A DNA stretch of 64,000 nt, taken from the NCBI GenBank assembly GCA_016490735.1, contig JAEMWC010000008.1, positions 1,082,501 to 1,146,500 on the forward strand, written 5' to 3'. The stretch comes from Pachyseris speciosa. Taxonomy: Eukaryota; Cnidaria; Anthozoa; Scleractinia; Pachyseridae. The translations under genes and the position numbers were made by a program. Positions 24,068 to 36,405 of this stretch are shown piece after piece (position 1 is the stretch's first letter; each line of letters opens with the position of its first letter). Below the pieces are notes generated by a model. That model was given only the letters and a program-made list of their open reading frames with translations, was not told the DNA's origin and ran no database searches.

Positions 24068-27000
24068 CAAACGATATGAATGAGAGTTTCATGTATGGTA
24101 CGGATGGATTTGTCTCCGTAAGGTAAATTTACGGTTTTGATAGTAGTACATGAATAAACCTAGCTATAATAGGTGTGTGTCATGAAATTTCAAAATACCA
24201 AGGTTTTTAAAGAGTGTATCAGTATGTGCATAGAAATGGGTTTTAACTATAGTTCTCACCACTCGTTTCAGTAGAATTACAAGACGAACAAGGTTAGTTC
24301 TGTAAGTAGAGGCCCAAACTAAGTTTCAATAAAAAAGTATGGATAGACTAGTGAAAGATATAATTTTCGTAAAGAATTGCCGACACTGGGTAGAAACTAG
24401 ATTTACGAATTATTCCAATAGGATATAATTATTGGCCACATGTGTTTGAGATTTCGGACTTCCAATTTGAATTTTCATCTAGGATTACTTCCAAGAAAAC
24501 TGTTTCTTTTACCTGATCAAGTTTATGGTCATTTATTAAAAGTTGAAAATCATGACTTGTACGTTTTTGTACTTGACTATAAATACCACAATTAAGGTTT
24601 TTTTAGGATACACCCCCAATACCGAGCGACATTTTAAAAGACCAATTTTATTATGTTCACAACCATTCTAAAGCACAGGCCCTACACCCAGAATGGTATG
24701 CCTGTGTGCTCAGTAAATTACGGACCCGATAGGCTTGCAGTGTTTCTAATACCAGAATTTTCTTCAGTCTTTTCTTTATTATCTTCGTTTTCACCTTCCT
24801 TCTTATTTTAAAATAAAGTTATAAGGTAGCCCTACCTGTATGGAGTTGGATATTGTAAATATATACTGGAACGTGACTGTGTCGTCGTTGACTGCAAAAA
24901 CTCCAAACACCCAAGAGATTCCGAGAAGAGGCAGCAGTACCAGAGAGACACGGGCACTTGTCCTGAATAAAACGGAATACACTTAGTAAAACAGAGCTCA
25001 TTTATAATCTGAATTCGACATTTTATCACAGTACAAATATTCCTATAGAGCGTTTTCATTCACGTGACTCCTGGCCAAACAAAAGAAAGTGTTTGCATTA
25101 AAATAGGGTTCAATTCCCAGAAGTTTAGTTTGGAACACCAACATGGACGCCGTTTCTTTGTTTTGGAACATCAACATGGCCGCCGTGACGTGACGTGACG
25201 TGACGCTCCATTAGTGGGTGCTGCTAAAAAGCCAAACAGAATTACAGTGAAGTTTTTTTGTAAGATCGCTTATCACAAACAGGTTAATAAAGCAGTTCAA
25301 ATGGTAGACTGATACTAATTAAAAACCAAAAATGCGTTAAAGTGATGCATTTCGTGCATCTTTCAAATACATTATTGATGGCAGAAGAGGAATTACAACA
25401 AATTTTACTTATAAATACCTGAATTGAACGTTTGTTCCTTCCTTTTTGCTGATGTTTATCCGAACGCAAAGAACTCGAACCAGCACAAACAAATTAATCT
25501 GTTCAGAACGGAGCAAGAGTCGATGTTATGCATCTTTAATTTGTAGTAGAGTACTGTCTTGGACTGAACAAAGCGTGGGTTTTAAAAGCAAAACCCTTTC
25601 ATAGGTGGCAAAACGAAAGGAAACAAAGGAAAAAAAAAAAGGAAAAAAAAAAAGAAAGGAAACAAGTTGTCGAAAGTAAACGGTGCAAACTTGATTGGTC
25701 CCCTAAAATGTACAAAATTAGTTTTGCAGGAGGAGATTGTGGTGGGATTAAACAGTATTCTAACTTTTTACAGCAGGTCTGGAGAAATCAGAAATACTTC
25801 CTGTCTGTAACGCAAGCTTTTTCGAGTGAATTTTGTTTTCGATCTCTTCATTTGTTTTCTTAACTTCTTTGCAATTCATATCATCTGCCATTTGGTTAAA
25901 ATATGACAACAGTTTAACGTCAGAGAACACCCTGATTTGGGGGAATCGCATCGCTTAAAACACAGTGACGTAAAAGCGAAGTATCGACTGATTTCTAAGG
26001 GGGATCGAATGCGTAGCATGTTAACTGACCCAATGAACAGCCGCGCAGATTTGTGTCTGTTTCCTAAATCAGTCAAATTGCATTCTTATTTGCCAATGCG
26101 CTCTTGTTGCGGTTCTGTTCGCAGTTTTAATGTCGTCACACAACTTTGACAAGTGTCACGCTTACCCCTATCACTGCCATGGCTGGTCCAGCAAAGGCCC
26201 AAATGGTACCACCAACCGGAGACAACCAGCAGCTGTTAACAAACAAAACACAAGGTTCCGCAAGTGAACTCTTCGGCTCTTCATCCGGGTTTCTTACTAC
26301 TATGAGAAATTAAATTTCCACGATAACGAACAAAGGCTACAACCAATTGCAAAAATTGTTGAGACTTTCCCAATTAAAAAAAAAAAAAAAACAGCCTTTC
26401 CTTATTGAAATAGCTGCTGGTAAGAAATCTGTGAGTGATATAACACAAGTCTCTCCCTCTCCCTCTCCTTCCTTCAAAGTTGTTCGCCCACGTTTCGAGC
26501 ATGGTGTTGTTGCACTGCGAGTGCTAGCAACTTTGATGCGACTGAGGAGGAGGGGGTGGGGGTGTGGGTGGGAGGATTTGGATGAGCAGCGCAAGATCAT
26601 GGAGACATCATCAAAACCCAAATAACTAAAAGTAAAGTGTGTCAATTATTTTTGCATCCGGTTCACTGTAGCATAGTGAAACATGCTTACAAATTCGAAG
26701 TGCGGAATCCATCTTGAGAAATGCATGAAGCAATAACAACTACACACGCAGGAAGACCTGCAAAACATTAATAAGCGACATACACGTCAAATTAAAAACT
26801 AAACATTCGCATTATGAAATTAAAGCAATGCCTATTAAAGCACCTACCCCATCCAAGAGTAAGGTAAACCTTCACCATGTTACGGCTGACAAATGCAGTA
26901 ACGACCATTTGATAAAGGTGAATTCCCTCAACAAACATCCACGTAAAAACTGACATAAAGAAGTAAAACAGCAGGCCAGCGTACAGCTTGCAAATAACCT

Positions 27001-30000
27001 ACCGAACAAACAACGAAAAAAAAAGAATTTTATTCCTGGTCCTAGCTACCCTCCGAGCAACGGTATCAGTCTGGAAGCAATAACGATGTTTTTTTTTTTT
27101 AATAATACAAAGAAGAAAAAAAAATTTTAAATTAACTGATATCACTGATCGCTGTGTTTCGTAGAGAACAGGTTTAAAGAAAAGGCTGGGCGAAGTAGCC
27201 GTCACTTTTCGGCTGTTTTGATTGAAAGATGAAGGAACTGAGGACGTCAGTTCTGAACTAAACCTGTGAGATTCATCTGATGGTCCACTCTTCTCAGTCG
27301 AACTGTTTGTTTTTGGTTTGACTTTTCGGCTTAAGTTCTGACATTACAGAATTCATCCACGACCATACACTCCCGCTAGTGAACTATTTTCAGTGCTTGG
27401 ACATAAATGCATGATGGCTTCTCAAACACCTTTTCATCATTAGTGATTGTCGTTCAACTTTGTCGGAGGTTTTAACTCGCAGATGTAATAATTATACAAC
27501 GGAAAGGTTGTCCGCCGAAATCTCCTCACCAACCAATAAATAATGTATAACTTAACAAGCGCACGAATCGAAACTCTGTAACCCACCGATTAATTTTTGC
27601 GCAATTTTGTTCGCTATTTTGGATCACGTGGTGCAAATCGGTCGCAAAACAAGACAAAACAAAGCCAGTCTTTTTAAAGTTTCTTCAATTTCAAATGCAA
27701 GAATCCAATCACAGTTTAAATAAAATAAGCCCAACCACTTAATACAGTTGTTTAAGTCATTCGCAATCAACTTTCAACTGTGTCTACGCGATATGAAATT
27801 GAGTGTCCTCAAAATTTCACAGTTGCCCTCGAAGCCAACTGTTCATTCTTCGGACAATCTATCAGTCGCGGACATAATCCTCCGATATACCAGCCGCCGA
27901 AAGGGGTTATTTATTAAATATAACGAAAAGGTTGTCCGCCGAAATCTCCTCACCAGCCATGAAATCACTTAAAACTAAAGCATAAACGCAAGCACAAGCG
28001 CACGGATCGAAACACTGTGATCTTTGCGCCTTCAGTTTCATGAAGTGTTGATCTTGCACTTGTGCAGACATTTCTCCTGCATTGCGTCAATACATTACCT
28101 GTTTTGAAACTAGTTTCTCAGATCCTGCAGCCAGGAAAAGGATCTGTGCTATTCCAATCGCGATTGAGAGATTCAAATGAATCTTTGTGATCTCAGATTT
28201 AATTACCCTGTTAAACAAGATACAAATTAAGTCAGTTAAACTTAAATTGTAGTGCTGGATTGGCAAATACATCGCCCTACGATCTCCCCGCCCTATCCAA
28301 AAGAGGTTTGCCGCAAAGGAGGATTTATCTTTATTTTCACTACTGTTTGAGTAGTGTTCATAACTGCGATGATCATTCACATATTCATTCTTTTAATCAG
28401 CAATTCAAATATATGATTCTCGTACATTCATTCCCATTTCTTCATCACTCAAGGGTATATTACGAACCAACAAAATAACCACCTCCTAGTTGGTGTATTA
28501 GCTTAGTTGGTAAAGCACTGCACTGGTATCGGAGAGGTCGTGTGTTCGATTCCCGCACAAGCCTTAATTTTTTTAGGGTTTATTTTCACTACTGCTTAAG
28601 TAGTGTTCATAACTGCGATGATCATTCACAGCTTCATTCTTTAATCCGCAGTTCAAATATATGGTTTTCATATATTCATTCTCGCCCCTGACAAATAAGC
28701 TGACAGTCGCCAAAATGATGAAGTAAATAAATAGATGAAGAATAATCAGACGTGGAATAAAATATTTGAGATACTGCTTTTAAACAATCATTATTTAATA
28801 TTTTGTCATTATCGTGAGATTTTTAATCGTTTTGCAGTGTTTACAACTGAATGATTATTCTGGCATCGAAAGGCACTGTAAGGGCGGGGCATACAATGAG
28901 TTTCAATTCTTTGTTGCTACCTAATGTCTGCAAAAATGGAGCTCTTTAATAAGTTTAGTAAATGTTGTTATCTAAACTGGTTTAATTAAAGTCCCTTTTT
29001 TAAAAGGTCAACTAACTACCATATTTACTCGATTGAATTAAATGCCACAGATGGAAGGAAAAGAACTAATAAACGCTCCCCTCGAATAAACGCCACAACC
29101 AATCAGAAGCTAGAATGCGGCGTTTATTCGAGGATTGTAAGAAAGGAAGACTGTGTAAGAAGAAGAGGACAGTGACATCGAAATTCTCTGAACGTTGAGA
29201 TCACAGGCCAGGCGATCACGATTTTATCTCAGCAAAAAAGCGAGACATTGGAACTTTAAAAAAGGCTTCTGTTTTAAATAATGTTTACGAATGACCTGTC
29301 GTAATTGTTATCAGTGAATTAAGAAATATGAGTTTGAAATAAACGCCGCCCTCGAATAAACGCATCGAAACCGCTCAAAATTATATAAACGCTGTGGCGT
29401 TTAATCGAGTAAATATAGTATGGCAATATAATAGAACTTGTTATCAAAAGATCACATTACTGATCGTTTCAAAGCTTAATAAACAGATATGAGGCTGAAA
29501 CATTTCTAGCAGCCATCTTGCCATTACAGTCACCTTACTTTTACTGAACAAAAGCGCAAGCACTCATTATTCTCATTATTCCTTGAAAAAGTTCTGTAAT
29601 TTGGCCAACACAGTGAAACCGGCGAATTAACATAAGCCGTTATTTTCTTAAGTTGAATAACGTAAAACCACGTGCGGTCCTCAACATTGTTGGCCAAAAA
29701 CATCCAACATTGCTGATCCAACATGTTGCAATTGGGTGAGTTTGAATACCGCTTTGGGAGCTGCTCGCAGCTGAAACAGCAAGATCAAACTATCACCAAC
29801 ACTCAGCACTGTGCTCAAACACACGCCACATGCAAGTTGGACCAAATAATGTTAGATGTTGTAGAGGGCCGGCAATATTGCCAAAGTTTGCAAGGGTCTT
29901 AATGATAATTTCAATTTTCCCCTAGGCCTAAAGAAAACAACAAACAAACAAAAAGGGTCGAGTCGGTTTTCTTTGTTTGAAAGCGAATACCTTTGTAATG

Positions 30001-33000
30001 GATCAATGTTGTCGCTCCCTTTTGTTATCGCAAAGGCGGATTCCATAGTGTCATACAAACACTCCCAATGGTGTCGGAGCGCTTTCATTTACCTTTCGTA
30101 ATTTTAAGCTTATTGCATTTGTAGGAATTCTTTGAATCCAGTTAGCAATTATCATTTCCCTTGTGTCCGTTATTTTCAGGAACAAAAACCAATTTACATT
30201 TCATTGTATATCTGCGCTATTTCAAACAAACCGACCACACCAAGCCAATAAATAAATTTATAAGATTTTAAAGATTTTATACCCTTCAAGAATAGAACGC
30301 GCTAATATATAAGCGGCTCAGTGAACATTCCAGCACTCAGATATTTTTTTTCTTGCATCGCTGCCTCCTTGATGTTGTTTCGGATCGATGGCTTGGCTCT
30401 CCTCTCGGTTCACTCTCATGAGGAAACTTGAGTTAGTTTCAAAAGAGTGAAACTGTGTTCATATATCGTTGGTATTATAAAGTAACTGTTGATAAGTAAA
30501 CGTAATTGGCCACAGAAAATAAATTCGCTATAGATGTTGTTTCAAGTATTGGACCGTTGCGAGAGCGAATCAAAGCCTTGTTGCTTGTGTTATGGTCGGT
30601 TTATACAATGAGCAGCGAAGCTGTGCATATTGGCGGCAACATGATGCTTGTGTCATGATCACCCACCCAAAATTATACCTTTTGTGTAATCACCGGTTTA
30701 AAATTTACCATCACACTTTTTCTCAGATGTAAGGCTATCGTTTATTCTCGATTCTGTCGGTCTGTCTGTCTGTCTTTTTTTGTTTGTTTGGCTTGTTTTT
30801 CGCGGATTAGCTAAGGGTGCGTTTCTTTGGGAGAATCCAAGATTGGATTTTTGATCCGAGATCATGCGGATTCGTTACCACCAAAGAAACGACAAAACCG
30901 AAAATGGATTTTTTTTTCCATATATTAGCCGTGACAAACCCAGCATGCATAAAAATTATGAAAATACGAGTAGGACGGATAATTTCGGTTGAATTTCACG
31001 GAAAAAAAACTCACCTTGATCGTTCGCCATGACCAAGCTGACAAAATGGCGAGAATGTGGCGGATTTTTACAAGACGACCGCTTGTCAAACGTACCATTT
31101 TTTGTATCCGTTCCCCAAAGAAACGCATGGATCATGAATCCTAAAAATCTGGATTTAGATTTGATCTAATGTATCCACTCGGAGGGTGGATTATTTAGAT
31201 TCATAATCCATTTTAGGATTTTAGTAAAGTAACGCAAAATCCGTTTTTGGATTGAAGAATCCGGATTTGGATTTTCCCAAAGATACGCACCCTAGATTAA
31301 GTGTGATATTTAGTTTTTGACAGCTTTAAACACCAAAAGAAAGTCACGCGTTGTTTTCATAATTATCATAATCTGTCTCCTAACTTTATAAGAAAATGAA
31401 AATTAGTCAAGTCTTCTGTGTTACGACCGTGTTTTCACTATCTTCGTAAACCCTAAAACTTTCACAAGGATAACAACAGTTTGACCCTTTCCTGGAGGTG
31501 TTTGTTTTACAACGTTTTTAAGAACGCGGAATTTGCGTTTGTGTTAACATCAGTCGGGGGATAAAGGCCCTTTTTTTTTTAAGAGCAACCATAAATAAAA
31601 TGTCTAAAACGTTGGATCTAAACCAGCTTGCACTCTCTTCCCATTAGTCGAAAACTTTGATTCAGAAAATAACAATTGAAGTGTATTAGCTTGGGCGATT
31701 TATTTTTTTTCCGAGTTGCTCTGCTCAATTGCAGTATCCCCTCAAGGCATTCACTCTTCTGTCTTGATTTCCGATATCCCGAGAGAAAACAATTGCGATC
31801 ACTGATTCATTTGCATGTGTTGGCTTAGCACATATCCGTGATTTTTCGTTGCAACAGGCTCCTCCAAAAAATGCCACAGTACACTGTAGATTGATCCAGC
31901 TGTCTCGTGTCTCTTTCTTTTCCAGCTTCTGTCTTCGGCTCTCTTGACTCCGTTCACAACTTATAATGTTAAGACCGGGTAGTTCGGCTTATCGTTTCGA
32001 GCGATTACGCGCATTCAAAATTCATTTTGCCGCTGTTTTGAAAGCAGCTGGCAGTGGATACTCTGTGTAATCATTTACACCTGTATTGTTTTCAAACAAA
32101 CGATTCTTACAATGGCAATAACAACTTACGCTTTTTACGCTCTTTATATAAAGACAACACCGCTGACGGAGTTCTGGGCTTTACAACACACGTGCTTCGA
32201 CCGCTTTAGGTCATCACTGCTTTCATCAAGATGTGGTATTGGATACTTGGCTGGTTCTTCACTGTCTTAGCCTTACTTGGAAATGCGCTTGTGTTCTTCC
32301 TCATCATCTCCAAGCCGAGCCTTCACACAACTACCAACTGGTTCATTACATCTCTTGCGGTGGCAGATTTCTGTGCGGCCCTCACGTACTTTCCATGCAG
32401 ATACATATCATTCTGGAACTTTGACATCGATCTAAGTCATGCTGGGTTGTGGTACAAAATATGTTTTACTTTCCTGTACAGCTCCAACGCCAATCTTTGC
32501 GTTCTAACCGCTGATCGCTACCTCGCTGTCGTCAAGCCACTCAAGTACGCATCTTTGCGGGAACGAAGTCCGGCCGTCCCAATCGTTTTGGCGTGGTTAA
32601 CGCCACTACTTTTCTTCACTCTACCGGCTGCGTTCTCATACAGAGGAAACGAAACTTTCACCCTGGTTTTCGAGACGAACAGGATTTTCATATTTCAGGT
32701 TTTCCCCTGCATTTTCTTCATATTTGTCACTTGCCGTCTTGTTTACATCGCCAGAAAGATCGCTCGCCAGTGCGCCGTTTTAGCAGCCCAAGTTCGTTAC
32801 AACTATACCATCCATAAAGCTATCGTCTCCAAACATCTTCCGCGTCCAGAGAAGAGAAACATTGTCATGATTATTCTTATCATCACACTCTTCAATATTA
32901 CTTACGCAGGGGGAAATGGCATTTGTTACTGCCTTGTTGTCAAGACTTGCGTGGTTGGTGCAATTCTGACGAAAATAATTTACCTCTTCTATGTCATCAA

Positions 33001-34890
33001 CTTGACCGCCAATCCCATTGTGTACGCCTTGTTCAAAAAGGATATAAGGAAAGAACTGCTAAAACTGGTAAACCGACAACAAACTGATATGACGAGTAAC
33101 AGAATGTGACGTGGATAATGATGCCATATCAGAGGTGACAGTGGCCAGAGGAGGCAGAAGCCAGTCACTTTTTACGCTTACGTTTTACTTTCACGAGAGA
33201 CGGTGTTCTTCGATTCCCCTTCAAGAAAGTTTTGTTTTAGGACCGTTTCATTTCTTAACAAACATTTTTGCTTGCAATTTTGGCGAACTGCTGCATCCAA
33301 ACGAGATTTTATTGAACTTATCGATCTCGAGCAAAGCGATCGTGTAAATCAAGGGAATTGCTTATCTTAGGTCTCGTTTTTAGCTTTTGTAGGCGCAATG
33401 AAGCTTTGGCAAGTGCCAGTTATTTAGCTATTTGATTATGTAAGGGTTTTAGAAAAGTTTTCCATTAAAGAAGAAATGACGATGATTGGAAAACTGTTGA
33501 ATTTAAAACTTTGGGAAAGTCTTGTTATGCATAATTTAAAAATCTTTATTCCTTTTCAGTAATTCAAACGCATGTTGCTTGCTGCTGTTTTTCTTGGCTA
33601 ATTGTTTTTTTTTTTAAAGTTATGAAACGGCTGTTCGTTGTTTGGTTCATTGTTGACACTTAATAGCGTTTCTGTGGTAACTTTGCATAAGAACAAGACC
33701 AATCAAATCCCCGTAATGAATGAAACAACAGAATCGCCCGCAATAATTTAAATGATCGCAAAACTGACCACACCACTACGAGTTTAAAAGAATTATTGAG
33801 CCTTAGAGTTCGTTGAATGGATGTGCGCTATTCAATCATGGATTTACGAGGCGTTGCAGCCGAACGATTTCATTAGCCAACCACATTATTGAAGAACAAA
33901 CAGTGGAGGCTTTTAAAAAGGCCGCCATAAACTATGTCTGAGTGACGCTGAACCCCGGGCACTTGTATCCACTTGCATCTTGTTGTATTTTCTACACAGT
34001 ACCTGCACTTCTGCACACCTGCAGTGATGGGTTATGCTCTTTGCGGCTTGTTCATTTGAATTAGAATGAGAATTAGTAGTAAATGGAAATTTTATTACCT
34101 CCGCCGAATGGCCAAACAGTTATGATGGGAAATGCGCGCGCATTGAAAACTGCAGTCGGGTAGTCGAAAACTCCGCCTCCCAGATTTGGTTTGATTTTTT
34201 TCGGCTAATGAAGAGACGCTGGGAAACCAGTGTTACCACCTGTCACGCCTTAAACAGTAGCGCGCGTTCTGAGGGACGCTTCGGGTTTGACATTACTGAC
34301 CAGCCATTTGAAGATCAGTCACCCAGAAACAATGCTTAGTTTGCAAAAGAAGCAAAAATGTTTATGCTCTACTAGTAGGTGCATGTCTTTTTAACACAGT
34401 CGCTAGCGACCGAGTTAAACAAGACCGCCAGCTGCTATGATGCCAAATTTTGTGGGAAGAAGTAAAAGGCTGAGATTTTGTGGGATCATTTGCGCCTGAT
34501 TTTATCTAGACGCGTGCATAGGAAAACTAAGACGTTTCTAAGTCTTGATACTCTCTCGACACATACTCGACACATTATATTTCGCGTTTCAAGCTTCTTC
34601 AGTTCCACGCAATATTGAATAAATAACTCTCCCTGTTCTCAGCGCAGCACTTCATGTACGAGGGCATGCAACTCAACACGTTTACATGAAGTATTTTTAT
34701 CATATGACTTGCTCTTTAAGCGGTCAAGATGAATCAATTCTCTCGGCTGTGATTGGCTACCTCTCGGGATAGCCCGTTCGTCCCGAAATTTACCGTCTTT
34801 TAATACCGTCCTTTGAGACAAATAATAAAGCATTTATTGACCAAGCTTGTTTGGTTAAGTTGGCGGGATATTGGCCTCGTTCTTTTTTTG

Positions 34891-34927
<37 letters not shown>

Positions 34928-36405
34928 CAAGCAAAAATAGAACTTGGCCAATATCCCGCTATCTTGACCTCAAGCTTGGCCAATAACCAACATTTATTAT
35001 ATGACTGGCTCTTTCAACGGTCAAGATAAATCAATTCTCCTGCTGTGATTGGCTACCCGCGAGGTCAAGATGGAGCCATCTTGACCGCTCGGGATAGCCC
35101 GTTCGTCCCGCGTTTTACTGTCTTTTAATAGCGTCCTTTGAGTCATATAATAAATCCTTTATTGACCACGCTTGTTCGGTCAAGATGGCGGGATATTGGC
35201 CTCGTTCTTTTTTTGCGTGTTTATGGACCTCGACTTCGTGTCGGTCCATAAACACGCAAAAAAAGAACTTGGCCAATATCCCGCCATCTTGACCTCACGC
35301 TTGGCCAATAACCCATATATACATGAAGTGTTGTGTTTAGCATGTGAAGTGTTATTGATTTATGCTTCTCTCTGCATTGATTTACAGTCTTCCCCGTAAA
35401 GCCGTGAACACCAGAAATATCTATGGAATGTTATCGTGTTTCAAGTAAAAAGCCAATCACGCGTGAGAAAACTAAACCGCAAACATTAACGGTAATTAGG
35501 TTGTGGTTTCATGTTGCTTCTGATTGGTCGCGAAACAATGAACATTCCAGAAATTTTTCTGGTGTTCACGGTTTTACGGGAAAGACTGTAAGTACACATA
35601 GCTAAGAGTCCAGTATGTAGCCTGACCCTAACTAGTCAAACATTAACCGGCGTAGCCAGCTGCATAAAGTCATTTATTCTCTGCAGGAATAAATTTCCTT
35701 TATTCAATATGGCGGGCCAACCTGGATGCAGGTATAGATGTATAAACTTCATGGCAATTAAGAGATATTGTAAGGCAGTGACTATAATTTTTGCAGTCGA
35801 GTTAAGTTGTCCATTGAATGAGTTCAGGAAAAATTTACAAAGTTCTCCTATTTATTTGTTCTAGAAGGGATACCAAGACATCATTTGCAAGAAACAAAGT
35901 TAATTTCCTGTGACTGTAATTTCTCCCCTATACAATGACTGACCTGGGCCCGGTTGTTCGAAAGCCTATTAACTTAATCCAGGATTAGCGTAAACTCTGG
36001 TTGCAGTTTTTAACTTTTGGATGAGGGTTTCTTTTGCTGCTCTTTGCTTTTCAGGATTGACGTCCTCTAATCTAACATTTTCGCAGAATGTCAGCGTTGA
36101 ACAAAGTTCGTGGATACAGAAATAAACTCCTTGGTTAATTTTTAATCTTGGATTAGGGTTAATCGGCTTTCGAACAACTGGGCTTTAGTTGGAATAGGGG
36201 GTGATCAAAAAGCAACGCATTCGTAAATTATTGAAACGATTTTGATGATAATTCGTTTTAACTGAGGCAAAAACACATTAATTTTTCAGTATACTCACGG
36301 CAACGATAAAAATATCACAATGGTCAAGAAGACGCCAAAGATTGAAAGGGAACAGCCGACATACGTAATGACTGTTAAGACGCGTTCATCAGCGGCATCC
36401 AAAAC
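23044..36405 (-). CDS. Exons 12-20: seven TM helices and cytoplasmic tail
   Basis: TM1 [22 protein letters not shown]2 [22 protein letters not shown]3 [22 protein letters not shown]4 [15 protein letters not shown]2/TM5 [23 protein letters not shown]3 segment; TM6 [20 protein letters not shown]7 [14 protein letters not shown], then tail VRQEFQRKA and about 45 more residues to TAA at 23044-23046. The conserved disulphide partners in TM3/ECL2 of family B2 (C in VICKLY and in CWLS) are present. Intron 12 (28208-36298) is 8.1 kb and carries another gene. Confidence 0.92.
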
